64,000 nt of DNA, taken from NCBI GenBank assembly GCA_036635835.1, contig JAVWPP010000002.1, positions 62,001 to 126,000 on the forward strand, written 5' to 3'. The number at the start of each line of letters is the position of its first letter. Position 1 is the first letter of the stretch. Below are positions 41,034-49,386 of the stretch, one piece after another. The DNA is from JAVWPP01 sp036635835 (GTDB lineage: Bacteria; Bacillota; Clostridia; TANB77; CAG-465). The position numbers and the translations under genes are program-made. The notes below the pieces were generated by a model, which was not told the DNA's origin, did no database searches, and saw only the letters and a list, made by a program, of their open reading frames with translations.

Positions 41034-42836
41034 ATGAATAAATTAGAAATATTAAAAAAATACTTTGGACATACAGAGTTTAGATATGGACAAGAAGAAA
41101 TTATAGACTGCTTATTAAGCAAAAGAGATACTCTTTGCGTTATGCCAACTGGTGCCGGAAAGTCTGCCTGTTACCAAATACCTGCCCTTATGCTAGACGG
41201 AATTACACTTGTTGTATCTCCGCTTGTTTCATTAATGAAAGATCAAGTTACATCACTTACGCAAGCTGGTATAGACGCTGCATACATAAATAGTTCCCTT
41301 TCTACGTCTCAATATTACAAAGTCCTAGAAAACGCAAAAAAAAGCAAGTATAAGCTTATATACATAGCCCCAGAAAGGCTTGTTACGCAGGACTTTATAG
41401 ACATTTGCAGCGTAGTAAATGTTTCAATGGTAGCAGTAGATGAAGCTCACTGCGTTTCTCACTGGGGGCAAGATTTTAGACCTACATATTTAAGAATTGT
41501 AGAATTCATAAACAAACTTGCATATAGACCAGTTATAGGAGCATTTACAGCAACTGCAACAAAAGAAGTAGAAGAAGACATATCATGCATTTTACAGCTA
41601 CAAGACCCATTAACAATTGTAACTGGTTTTGATAGAAAAAATTTATCTTTTGAAGTTAGAAAACCCAAAGACAAGGACGCACAGTTAATTGATATTTTAA
41701 AAGAAGAAAAAGATAACTGCGGCATCATATACTGCGCTACGAGAAAAAATGTTGAAACTGTTTGCGAAACTCTATGCAAAGCAGGCTTTTTAGCTACTAG
41801 ATATCATGCGGGGCTTAAAGATGAAGAAAGAAAACAAAACCAAGAAGATTTCATTTTCGATAAAAAACAAATCATTGTAGCTACAAATGCTTTTGGAATG
41901 GGTATAGATAAGTCTAATGTATCTTTTGTTATACATTATAACATGCCAAAAAGCATGGAAGGATACTACCAAGAAGCAGGAAGAGCTGGTAGAGATGGCG
42001 AGAGAGCAAGGTGCATTATATTATATAGCCAAGCAGATGTGCGCACAAATGCATATATTATAGATAATTCAGAGATTAATACTGAGCTAGATTTAGACAT
42101 GCAAGAGGCTGTTAGAGAAAAAGAAAGAGAAAGACTTAAAAAAATTACATATTACTGCACAACTACAGACTGCCTTAGAGCATATATTTTAAAGTACTTT
42201 GGTGAAATTACTAAGGATTACTGCGGAAACTGCTCTAACTGCAATACTAGTTTTAAAATAGAAGATATAACTATAAACGCCCAAAAAATTTTATCTTGTA
42301 TTGCTAAAAATAATTCTAGATTTGGTATTAAAATGATAGTAGATATATTAAGAGGAAGCAAAAACGAAAGATTGCTAAGACTTAAATTAGATGATCAATC
42401 TACATATGGCATAATGTCAGATATTTCAGAAAAAAAAGTAAGAAGCATTTTAAATTTTTTGCTATTAGAAAAATATATAGCAACATCAAACTCAGAGTAT
42501 CCTGTTTTATGCGTAACAAGCTTAGCAAAAAACATATTAAAAAATGGTGAAAAACTATCTATGAAAACTTTAGTTACAGAAGAGGTAAAAGTAAGCGTAG
42601 ATAATAAATATATTTCACAAGATATAGATCTTAATCTTTTAGGAAAACTTAAAGAATTAAGAAAAGAGATAGCTACTAAGCAGCGAGTTCCAGCGTATAT
42701 TATCTTTACGGACGCAGCTCTTAAAGATATGTGCCTAAAAAAACCGAAAACTTTAGTAGAATTTTTAGATATTGCTGGCGTAGGAAAAACAAAACAAGAA
42801 AAATACGGGGAAGCTTTTTTAGCTGCTATTAATTAG
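41034..42836 (+). CDS. recQ: ATP-dependent DNA helicase RecQ
   Basis: The 600-residue protein shows motif 0 FGHTEFRYGQEEII, Walker A MPTGAGKSACYQIPAL, motif II VAVDEAHCVSHWGQDFRP, FTATATKEV, FGMGIDKSNVSFVIHYNMPKSMEGYYQEAGRAGRDG, a zinc-binding RQC region (YCTTTDCLRAYIL...CGNCSNC) and a C-terminal HRDC domain (RVPAYIIFTDAALKDMC...FLDIAGVG). It unwinds recombination intermediates with 3'-5' polarity. GAAAGGA precedes the ATG. Confidence 0.96.
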   Translation: MNKLEILKKYFGHTEFRYGQEEIIDCLLSKRDTLCVMPTGAGKSACYQIPALMLDGITLVVSPLVSLMKDQVTSLTQAGIDAAYINSSLSTSQYYKVLENAKKSKYKLIYIAPERLVTQDFIDICSVVNVSMVAVDEAHCVSHWGQDFRPTYLRIVEFINKLAYRPVIGAFTATATKEVEEDISCILQLQDPLTIVTGFDRKNLSFEVRKPKDKDAQLIDILKEEKDNCGIIYCATRKNVETVCETLCKAGFLATRYHAGLKDEERKQNQEDFIFDKKQIIVATNAFGMGIDKSNVSFVIHYNMPKSMEGYYQEAGRAGRDGERARCIILYSQADVRTNAYIIDNSEINTELDLDMQEAVREKERERLKKITYYCTTTDCLRAYILKYFGEITKDYCGNCSNCNTSFKIEDITINAQKILSCIAKNNSRFGIKMIVDILRGSKNERLLRLKLDDQSTYGIMSDISEKKVRSILNFLLLEKYIATSNSEYPVLCVTSLAKNILKNGEKLSMKTLVTEEVKVSVDNKYISQDIDLNLLGKLKELRKEIATKQRVPAYIIFTDAALKDMCLKKPKTLVEFLDIAGVGKTKQEKYGEAFLAAIN

Positions 42837-42843
42837 AATCTAA

Positions 42844-42880
42844 CTCTTTGGGTGTTATATAACGTCCAAAGATTTTTTTT
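42844..42880 (+). terminator. Rho-independent terminator after recQ
   Basis: TCTTTGG and CCAAAGA, with an inner TGTTA/TAACG stem, followed by eight T. Confidence 0.88.
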
Positions 42881-42911
42881 CTTAAAACTTAAAAATATTT
42901 CAAAAAAACTA

Positions 42912-42940
42912 TTGACATTTATATTTAATTCTTGTATAAT
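42912..42940 (+). promoter_or_regulatory. Consensus promoter of tRNA-Gly
   Basis: Perfect TTGACA (42912-42917), 17-base spacer, perfect TATAAT (42935-42940), 25 bases before the tRNA. Confidence 0.9.
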
Positions 42941-42965
42941 TAATAGCGTAGACAAACAAACACTT

Positions 42966-43039
<74 letters not shown>

Positions 43040-43044
43040 AATTA

Positions 43045-43074
43045 GTTACTAATCTAGGATTAGTAGCTTTTTTT
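43045..43074 (+). terminator. Terminator of the tRNA-Gly gene
   Basis: GTTACTAATC, loop TAG, GATTAGTAGC (G-T/G-C closing pairs), then nine T. Confidence 0.88.
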
Positions 43075-43131
43075 TTGCATAATTGTTGATACTTTTTAAT
43101 ATATAATATACACTATTCTTAGGTGATTAAA

Positions 43132-43680
43132 ATGAATAAAAAAACGAGACAATATATAACTGAATTAGATAGTGTTTATGATCTAACTTTTAAAAATATT
43201 GCTATGTATGTTACGGCAAAAGTAGACACTGTAAAAAGCATTGAGAACATTCTAACGGAAATATACTGCGAAATATATGCAGATATACAAGGCAAAGGAA
43301 TGCAGCATATAGGTAACATAGAAAATTACGCCATGAACGTTGCTAAAAAAACTGTCTATAAATATTATAATTTTGAAGCATGCAATAACGCAACTTTCAG
43401 CATTTTATCTGAAGAAACTATTAATGAGGTAGATTTAAATACTTTTGACTATAGTTTTTTAGATAAAGTTCCAGATGAAGAGCTTCTTAAATATATAACT
43501 ACTTTAGATTTGCTTACTCAAAAAATTTGCATTATGTACTACGTTTTAGGCGCAGATATCCGCAAAATATCTAATTTACTTGGCTGCTCTGAGTATACTA
43601 TTAAGCTTAAAATAAATGGTGTTTTATATTTTTTAAGAAATAAATATGTTGGAGGCAAAAAAGATGAACAAATTAAGTAA
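43132..43680 (+). CDS. ECF-like RNA polymerase sigma factor
   Basis: The 182-residue protein has a diverged region 2 (about 20-85) and a region 4-like helix-turn-helix at the C-terminus (LDLLTQKICIMYYVLGADIRKISNLLGCSEYTIKLKINGVLYFLRNKY). The size and layout fit an ECF sigma factor or sigma-like regulator. The target promoters are unknown. The ATG at 43132 has AGGTGAT upstream. The end overlaps a 56-residue membrane protein, a typical position for an anti-sigma factor. Confidence 0.8.
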   Translation: MNKKTRQYITELDSVYDLTFKNIAMYVTAKVDTVKSIENILTEIYCEIYADIQGKGMQHIGNIENYAMNVAKKTVYKYYNFEACNNATFSILSEETINEVDLNTFDYSFLDKVPDEELLKYITTLDLLTQKICIMYYVLGADIRKISNLLGCSEYTIKLKINGVLYFLRNKYVGGKKDEQIK

Positions 43681-43834
43681 TGTACTTACAGATTCTTTGG
43701 TAAGTAAAGATAAAATTAGAGGCAAAGTTGCTAAAACCTTGCCTAAAAAGCATAATTATTTTAAAGTAGTTTCTACGGTTATTTTAATTACTTGTATACT
43801 TTGTATCTTAATATTTTTTTTATATAAAAGGTAG
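43664..43834 (+). CDS. 56-residue single-pass membrane protein, possible mini anti-sigma factor
   Basis: The short protein has a basic, soluble N-terminus (about 37 residues, MNKLSNVLTDSLVSKDKIRGKVAKTLPKKHNYF) and one C-terminal membrane helix (VVSTVILITCILCILIFFLYKR). Its gene overlaps the end of the sigma-factor gene by 17 bases and has its own GGAGGC site. An anti-sigma role is inferred from position and topology only; no anti-sigma domain is recognisable. The ATG at 43664 is preferred over the upstream ATG at 43646, which lacks a ribosome site. Confidence 0.65.
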   Translation: MNKLSNVLTDSLVSKDKIRGKVAKTLPKKHNYFKVVSTVILITCILCILIFFLYKR

Positions 43835-43911
43835 TATCTAGTTTAAATGTATAAGCAAGATATACTTTAGAAAAATAAAGTGCGCATATTTGACCTTTTA
43901 CGACATTTTCA

Positions 43912-43940
43912 TTGACATAATACTAAAAAGATTATATAAT
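43912..43940 (+). promoter_or_regulatory. Consensus sigma-A promoter of the Ski2-like helicase gene
   Basis: Perfect TTGACA (43912-43917), 17-base spacer, perfect TATAAT (43935-43940). Confidence 0.9.
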
Positions 43941-43961
43941 AGGGATAGAAAAAATATTAAA

Positions 43962-43983
43962 TGATAAGAAAATTTTCTTATCA
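43962..43983. promoter_or_regulatory. 22-bp perfect palindrome in the helicase leader
   Basis: GATAAGAAAATTTTCTTATC plus one more pair at each end is self-complementary. It lies 21 bases after the -10 element and ends 2 bases before the AGGAGG site, the place of an operator or of a hairpin that would cover the ribosome site. Confidence 0.7.
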
Positions 43984-43997
43984 CAGGAGGTATTTGT

Positions 43998-45770
43998 ATG
44001 ATTAAAAGCAAAATGCAGTGGCAAATAGACGCAGGTAACTCAATTAAAGATGAAGATAATATCATTTTAAGTGCACCAACAGGTGCAGGAAAAACACTAG
44101 TATTTATGGAATGGGCTCTTTCAAAAGGGTACAAAATAATAATAACAAGTCCAATAAAAGCCTTAAGTTCACAGCGTTTTAGAGAGCTTTCAGCAAAAGG
44201 TTACGTTACTGGCTTAGAAACAGGAGATGTTAAATTCGTACCAGAAAATTGGCAAATTCTTTGTTGTACAAACGAGATTTACACATTAAAGTATATATCC
44301 GAAATAGATGTTACAGTTATAATGGATGAATTTCACTATTGTTTTGAAAACGAAGAAAGATGCCGGGCATTTATAGACGGTTTAATCTATTCATACGCTA
44401 GAAATATATGTATTTGTTCAGCAACATTAGGTGGTACAGATGATCTATTAAATTATTTAAATAGAGTAAGCGGTAGAAGATTCTTCTTATGCGTTAATTC
44501 CGAAAGAATAACTGAATTGTTACCTATATCTAAAGAAGGCAAAATATCTTTACAAAACATTCATAATGCCTTAATAGTAGCATTTTCAGTAGACAATTGT
44601 AGCAAAGTTTTAGACTATTTAGCAGCCTCTAGGCGCAGCGTGTTCTATCCTAATAAGTCTAACAAAGTAAGCAAAAAATATAGAAAAAAACTTGCTTCAA
44701 AAGAAAAAAGGACTAGAACTATAGAAGGATATGCAAAAGAATACAATGTTTCAGGAAGAGTAGTAGCTAACGCAGAATTAGGACTTGCACTATTTCATGG
44801 AAAAATACTTCCAAAAGAAAAAGATTTTATATCTAAACTATTTGAAAATGAACTAATAGACACAGTAGTAGGTACAGATGCACTAAGCATAGGAGTAAAT
44901 TTCCCAGTAGAAAAAGTAGTATTTTGCCAGCTAGTAAAATATCCAGGTATACGAATTAGTAGAAATATGTTTGATCAGATTTCAGGTAGAGCAGGACGTA
45001 AAGGGTATTTTGACACAGGATATTTTGGTTATTGTGACGATTTAGAAATTGAATTTAGATGTTTTGACACAGCTTATGAATACCATAAACTAATGAAACA
45101 AAAAAATGAACAGTTTAAAATATTGTTAACTCCAAAATATGATGACTTATTACAAGAAAAAATAACAGTAGATGATGAAGTATCTCACATTGTAAAATAC
45201 TCAAGTGTTAAACTAGATAAAAACTCTATAAAAGATGAAGTAATTGAAACATTAGGTAAAATATTAGACTATCCAATCTTAATGAATTTAACTGATACAC
45301 AAAAAGATAGTTTCTTACGGTTTATACCTTTCACTTATTTCAACGAATATACAGCAGAAGAAAATTGCGATGTTTTATTTAGTTTGCTTAAAGAAATAGA
45401 AATACAAGATAAAATATGTGCTAGAATGGACACTTTACTTTCTTTTAAAACTTTACAAGAACTCTCTAGTTATTTAAAAACTAATTTCAATAAAGGAGTT
45501 CCAGCTAAAGTATTAGCAGAAGGAGTTGAAGAAATTTCAGAAGCTTTTGTAAACAGAATATTAGCAGAAGCAACAGCTAAATATCTTATTTCATATTTCT
45601 ATGTTGATGTAACAAATTATTATTTATTATTAAAGCTAAGAAAATATGTAACAAGCTTACCAATATCTCTAAGATCCGCCGTAAGCATTGATACAATTGA
45701 AGAAAAAATCAATTCAATAGATGAAACAGCATTAAATTATGCCGAGTTTAAAAATGAAGAGAATATTTAA
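43998..45770 (+). CDS. Ski2-like superfamily 2 helicase
   Basis: The 590-residue protein has motif I LSAPTGAGKTLVFMEWAL near the N-terminus, motif II MDEFHYCFENEERCRAF (DEFH in place of DEVH), motif III CSATLGG, motif V VGTDALSIGVNFPVEKVVF and motif VI MFDQISGRAGRKGYFD. These match Ski2/Brr2-like helicases more than UvrB, RecQ or DEAD-box types. The C-terminal part is helical. An RNA or DNA surveillance role is possible; the substrate is unknown. CAGGAGG precedes the ATG. It has a perfect promoter and a palindrome in its leader. Confidence 0.85.
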   Translation: MIKSKMQWQIDAGNSIKDEDNIILSAPTGAGKTLVFMEWALSKGYKIIITSPIKALSSQRFRELSAKGYVTGLETGDVKFVPENWQILCCTNEIYTLKYISEIDVTVIMDEFHYCFENEERCRAFIDGLIYSYARNICICSATLGGTDDLLNYLNRVSGRRFFLCVNSERITELLPISKEGKISLQNIHNALIVAFSVDNCSKVLDYLAASRRSVFYPNKSNKVSKKYRKKLASKEKRTRTIEGYAKEYNVSGRVVANAELGLALFHGKILPKEKDFISKLFENELIDTVVGTDALSIGVNFPVEKVVFCQLVKYPGIRISRNMFDQISGRAGRKGYFDTGYFGYCDDLEIEFRCFDTAYEYHKLMKQKNEQFKILLTPKYDDLLQEKITVDDEVSHIVKYSSVKLDKNSIKDEVIETLGKILDYPILMNLTDTQKDSFLRFIPFTYFNEYTAEENCDVLFSLLKEIEIQDKICARMDTLLSFKTLQELSSYLKTNFNKGVPAKVLAEGVEEISEAFVNRILAEATAKYLISYFYVDVTNYYLLLKLRKYVTSLPISLRSAVSIDTIEEKINSIDETALNYAEFKNEENI

Positions 45771-45774
45771 AAAA

Positions 45775-45805
45775 AAGAAGAAAGGTTTTCCTTTCTTCTT
45801 TTTGT
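45775..45805 (+). terminator. Rho-independent terminator after the helicase gene
   Basis: AAAGAAGAAAGG, loop TTTT, CCTTTCTTCTTT, then more T. Confidence 0.92.
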
Positions 45806-45847
45806 ACAAAAAAATACTGCAAATTTAAAATATTTACGCCTAACCTA

Positions 45848-45875
45848 TTGACATTTCGCAAATATTAAGTATAAT
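45848..45875 (+). promoter_or_regulatory. Consensus promoter of tRNA-Met
   Basis: Perfect TTGACA (45848-45853), 16-base spacer, perfect TATAAT (45870-45875). Confidence 0.85.
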
Positions 45876-45892
45876 ATATATGTACTTGATGT

Positions 45893-45969
45893 GGCGGCAT
45901 AGCTTAGTTGGCTAGAGCGTTCGGTTCATACCCGAAAGGTCATAGGTTCGACTCCTATTGCCGCTACCA
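45893..45969 (+). tRNA. Elongator tRNA-Met (CAT)
   Basis: GGCGGCATAGCTTAGTTGGCTAGAGC with anticodon loop TTCATAC, T arm ATAGGTTCGACTCCTAT, acceptor GGCGGCA/TGCCGCT and encoded CCA. It lacks the initiator marks and matches the elongator Met type rather than tRNA-Ile2. Confidence 0.93.
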
Positions 45970-45973
45970 AAGT

Positions 45974-46023
45974 AAAATCTCTTGTATTCCTTTATTTTAG
46001 GGAATTACAAGAGATTTTTTATT
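45974..46023 (+). terminator. Terminator of the tRNA-Met gene
   Basis: AAATCTCTTGTA and TACAAGAGATTT form a 12-bp stem, with an inner TTCC/GGAA pairing, followed by TTTT. Confidence 0.88.
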
Positions 46024-46058
46024 TACTAATTTTTTATTTATTATTTTTTTCATTTTCT

Positions 46059-46127
46059 AAAACATATAAATAACTTCATTCTCATTAATTCATTTACCGT
46101 ATGAGAAAGACACGCTTCATATGTTTT
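46059..46127 (-). repeat. ATACGG-core intergenic repeat, copy 5 (reverse orientation)
   Basis: On the minus strand: AAAACATATGAAG, core CATACGGTAA, AATTAATGAGAATGAAGTTATT and TATATGTTTT. It matches the copies after mbl and before alr, and lies at the end of the porB gene. Confidence 0.7.
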
Positions 46128-46145
46128 ATATCTAAAAAACTTAAA

Positions 46146-47117
46146 TTACTTAACTATATTTGTCATATACTTATGAGTTGCTTCCTCCATCATAAGAAGG
46201 TAATCCCATTTCTTATCTATTTCTTCTTGAAGCTCTTTAATCATATACTCATTCCCAGGAATAAATAAATGCTTAAATCTTTTTTGCTTTTTCAAGAATT
46301 CCTCAATAGGAAGCTTATTTGCAGGCTTATAGTTTACAGTGTAAACGCCGTGCTCAACCTCATATAAAGGCCAGAAACAAGTCTCAACAGCTAGTTTAGA
46401 TATTTCCATTAGATCCTCTGTAGGATATCCCCAACCTCTTGGGCAAGGAGATAAACTTCTAATAAAGCAAGCGCCTTCAGTGTAAATAGCTTTTTCAGCT
46501 TTCTCATACATATCTTTAAAGTTTCCTATTAAAGCAGTTTGAGCTACGTAAGGTAAGTTATGCTTTACCATAATTTCAGTAAGGTCTTTCATTGGCTGAG
46601 ATTTACCAGGTAGTATTTTACCTGCAGGTGTAGTTGTAGTATCTGCAAAACGCGGAGTAGAGCCAGATCTTTGAGTTCCAGTATTCATATATGCTCCGTT
46701 ATCATAGCAAACATAAACCATATCATGGTTTCTTTCCATTGCTCCAGATAGAGATTGGAAACCTATATCGTTAGTTCCACCATCTCCACCAAAAGCAATA
46801 AATTTAGTTTCTTTATTATTTGGTAATTTACCTTGCTTTTTCATTGAATGATATGCAGTTTGCACGCCAGATAAAGTTGCACCAGCATTTTCAAATGCAC
46901 TATGTATAAATGATACGTTTTTCCAAGTAGTATATGGATATATACAGCTTGAAACTTCTAAACATCCAGTTGCACAAGCTATTACAGCATCGTCTTCATC
47001 TTTTAAAGCTCTTAAAATACCTCTAACAGTTGAAGGAGCTCCGCAGCCTGCGCACATTCTATGTCCGCTTGTAAATCTTTCTTTTTTCTTAATTACTTCC
47101 TTTAAATTATACGCCAT
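46146..47117 (-). CDS. porB: Pyruvate:ferredoxin oxidoreductase, beta subunit
   Basis: The 323-residue protein binds thiamine pyrophosphate: GHRMCAGCGAPSTVRGIL near the N-terminus, FAFGGDGGTNDIGF-like segment KFIAFGGDGGTNDIGFQSLSGAMERN and CYDNGAYMNTG. Cysteines CAGC and others bind a [4Fe-4S] cluster. It is the last gene of a porG-porD-porA-porB operon and closely follows porA (11 bases). An AGGAGG site precedes the ATG on the minus strand. Confidence 0.95.
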   Translation of the reverse strand: MAYNLKEVIKKKERFTSGHRMCAGCGAPSTVRGILRALKDEDDAVIACATGCLEVSSCIYPYTTWKNVSFIHSAFENAGATLSGVQTAYHSMKKQGKLPNNKETKFIAFGGDGGTNDIGFQSLSGAMERNHDMVYVCYDNGAYMNTGTQRSGSTPRFADTTTTPAGKILPGKSQPMKDLTEIMVKHNLPYVAQTALIGNFKDMYEKAEKAIYTEGACFIRSLSPCPRGWGYPTEDLMEISKLAVETCFWPLYEVEHGVYTVNYKPANKLPIEEFLKKQKRFKHLFIPGNEYMIKELQEEIDKKWDYLLMMEEATHKYMTNIVK

Positions 47118-47128
47118 TTTTATGCCTC

Positions 47129-48304
47129 CTATTCTCTTACACCTAAGTACCTAGCTACATTATCTACATTTCCGTCTTTAGCTATTATTTGTAGATCTGA
47201 GTAAACCTTTTCAATATCTTCTGGTTTAACATCTCTACCACCAAGTCCGTAAATATAGTTAACTGTAGGTACATTTATTTTATTAACATACATTGCTGAA
47301 GTTAAGTCTGTGTAAAGTGGGCCTGTATATCCGTTTAAGCTATCTGTTTTGTCCATTATTGCAAGTGCTTTAAGATTTTTAAATTCATTTGCAAGTTCGT
47401 TATATGGTAAAGGTCTAAACGCTCTAGGTTTAATAAGACCAGCTTTTATACCTTTTTTTCTAAGGTCGTCTACAACAGATTTAGCAGTTCCTGCAGTTGA
47501 ATTTAATACTGTTATTGCAATTTCTGCATCGTCCATCATGTACTTATCTAACAAGTCATACTTTCTGCCAGTTAATTTATAGAACTCTTCTGAAACTTCT
47601 GAAATTACATCTTTTGCATCTCTCATAGCATCTGCTATTTGTTTTCTATGCTCAAAATAATAACTTTGTAAGTCTAGTGGTCCCATTGAAATATTATTTT
47701 CTGCGTTTAATAAATATTCGCTTGGTTTATATTCTCCAACAAATTTTTTAACTTCTGCATCTTCTAAAAGAAGAATATTTTCAACAGCATGAGATGTTAT
47801 AAAACCATCAAAACATACCATTAGAGGTAGTTTTACTTTTTCTGCTATTTTAACTCCCATTATAAAATTATCATAAGCTTCTTGGTTTGTTTCACAGTAT
47901 AACTGAATAAACCCGCAGTCCCTTACGCCCATTGAATCTGAGTGATCATTATGTATATTTATTGGTGCTGAAAGTGTTCTGTTAACACATGCAATAGTTA
48001 TAGGTAGTCTCATTCCAGAGGCTATATATAGCATTTCAAACATGTATGCAAGTCCTTGTGAAGATGTTGCTGTCATAACTCTAGCGCCTGCAGCAGAAGC
48101 ACCTATACATGCAGACATTGCACTATGCTCACTTTCAACTGGTATAAATTCTGTATCTACTGTACCATTTGCAACAAATGTTGAAAAGTACTGTGGAACT
48201 TCTGTTGAAGGCGTTATTGGATATGCGGCTACAACATCTGGGTTTATTTGTTTCATAGCTACTGCTATTGCTTCATTTCCGCTTAATCTTTCTCTAATTG
48301 ACAT
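47129..48304 (-). CDS. porA: Pyruvate:ferredoxin oxidoreductase, alpha subunit
   Basis: The 391-residue subunit begins ERLSGNEAIAVAMKQINPDVVAAYPITPSTEVPQ, the usual N-terminus of the pyrimidine-binding alpha chain, and includes ESEHSAMSACIGASAAGARVMTATSSQGLAYMFEMLYIASGMRLP. Subunit set and sequence favour pyruvate over 2-ketoisovalerate, but substrate is inferred. GGAGG precedes the ATG on the minus strand. It lies between porD and porB. Confidence 0.94.
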   Translation of the reverse strand: MSIRERLSGNEAIAVAMKQINPDVVAAYPITPSTEVPQYFSTFVANGTVDTEFIPVESEHSAMSACIGASAAGARVMTATSSQGLAYMFEMLYIASGMRLPITIACVNRTLSAPINIHNDHSDSMGVRDCGFIQLYCETNQEAYDNFIMGVKIAEKVKLPLMVCFDGFITSHAVENILLLEDAEVKKFVGEYKPSEYLLNAENNISMGPLDLQSYYFEHRKQIADAMRDAKDVISEVSEEFYKLTGRKYDLLDKYMMDDAEIAITVLNSTAGTAKSVVDDLRKKGIKAGLIKPRAFRPLPYNELANEFKNLKALAIMDKTDSLNGYTGPLYTDLTSAMYVNKINVPTVNYIYGLGGRDVKPEDIEKVYSDLQIIAKDGNVDNVARYLGVRE

Positions 48305-48316
48305 TATATTTCCTCC

Positions 48317-48613
48317 TTATTCTTTTTCCATAGATATAGCTTTAAAAGGGCAAGTTTTGGCACAAATTCCACAGCCTTTACACTTATCATAATCAAAGCC
48401 TATCATTTTATCATCTTCTGTATGTTTAATACATGCTTCAGGGCATACAGGTACGCAAAGCATGCAGTTTTTACATTTTTCCATATCGTGTACTGGCTTT
48501 TGGTTTTTCCAATCTCCAGTGTTAAAATCTTCTGAATTACCATCGTCTAGTATAATACCAGCCATTGGAAGTTCAGAAATTTTAGAATGTATATTTACGT
48601 TTACTTTTCTCAT
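48317..48613 (-). CDS. porD: Pyruvate:ferredoxin oxidoreductase, delta (ferredoxin-like) subunit
   Basis: The 98-residue protein has two [4Fe-4S] ferredoxin motifs, CKNCMLCVPVCPEAC and CKGCGICAKTCPFKA, which pass electrons to ferredoxin. An in-frame upstream start would overlap porG; the ATG at 48613 (minus strand), with an AGGT(T) site, fits the family start MRKVN. It follows porG closely. Confidence 0.95.
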   Translation of the reverse strand: MRKVNVNIHSKISELPMAGIILDDGNSEDFNTGDWKNQKPVHDMEKCKNCMLCVPVCPEACIKHTEDDKMIGFDYDKCKGCGICAKTCPFKAISMEKE

Positions 48614-48615
48614 AA

Positions 48616-49185
48616 TTAACCTCCACAAATTTCATTAAGTGCTCTTCTTAAACATTCCATATTAGGTTCTATAACCTCAGGTTTTCTGCTAAATTTATGT
48701 TTAAAAGAACCTAGCATATTGTCTAGAAGTTCATCGCTTGACATTAAATTAGTTATCTTTACAACAGCTGCAAGCATTGCAGTATTAGGGAAATTAGCTT
48801 TTAAACAATCCATGCTTATTTTGCTAGCATCAACTGTATATACTCTTCCTTCGTAATTTTTAAGTCCTTTTTTAATCTCGTCAATACTTTTAGAAGTGTT
48901 TATTATTATTGCACCTTCTTTTTTAAGCCCAGATGTAACATCTACACTTCCAATAAGCGAATCATCCACAACAACAACGAAATCTGGACTGTATATATTG
49001 CAGTGTAATTTAATTTCCTTGTCGTCTATTCTGTTATATGCAGTTATTGGCGCACCCATTCTTTCTGGCCCATATTCCGGAAACCCTTGAATATATTTGC
49101 CTGTATTAAATGCGGCATCTGCAAGTAGAAGGGACGCTGTTTTTGCACCTTGTCCACCTCTACCGTGCCATCTTATTTCTAACAT
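48616..49185 (-). CDS. porG: Pyruvate:ferredoxin oxidoreductase, gamma subunit
   Basis: The 189-residue subunit begins MLEIRWHGRGGQGAKTASLLLADAAF, the signature of the gamma chain, and contains FPEYGPERMGAPITAYNR. It is the first gene of the por operon. AGGAGG lies before the ATG on the minus strand. A promoter with TTGACT and TATACT is found 37 bases upstream. The enzyme oxidises pyruvate to acetyl-CoA and reduces ferredoxin in anaerobes. Confidence 0.95.
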   Translation of the reverse strand: MLEIRWHGRGGQGAKTASLLLADAAFNTGKYIQGFPEYGPERMGAPITAYNRIDDKEIKLHCNIYSPDFVVVVDDSLIGSVDVTSGLKKEGAIIINTSKSIDEIKKGLKNYEGRVYTVDASKISMDCLKANFPNTAMLAAVVKITNLMSSDELLDNMLGSFKHKFSRKPEVIEPNMECLRRALNEICGG

Positions 49186-49221
49186 ATGAAAATTACCTCC
49201 TTTATTTCAAATATACTTTAG

Positions 49222-49250
49222 AGTATATAGCTAGTGCTGTTTAAAGTCAA
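49222..49250 (-). promoter_or_regulatory. Promoter of the porGDAB operon
   Basis: On the minus strand TTGACT (49250-49245), 17-base spacer, TATACT (49227-49222). One mismatch in each box. Confidence 0.6.
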
Positions 49251-49386
49251 GAATATATGTATGTTAAATCTGTGAATTAATTTATTTTTTTGCTATACTT
49301 TTGGTACATTTAATTTCTTTTTGGAAAAAACATAGACAAAACAACTAATGTATAATATATTGTATAGCCGTAGAAAGGTAGATATT

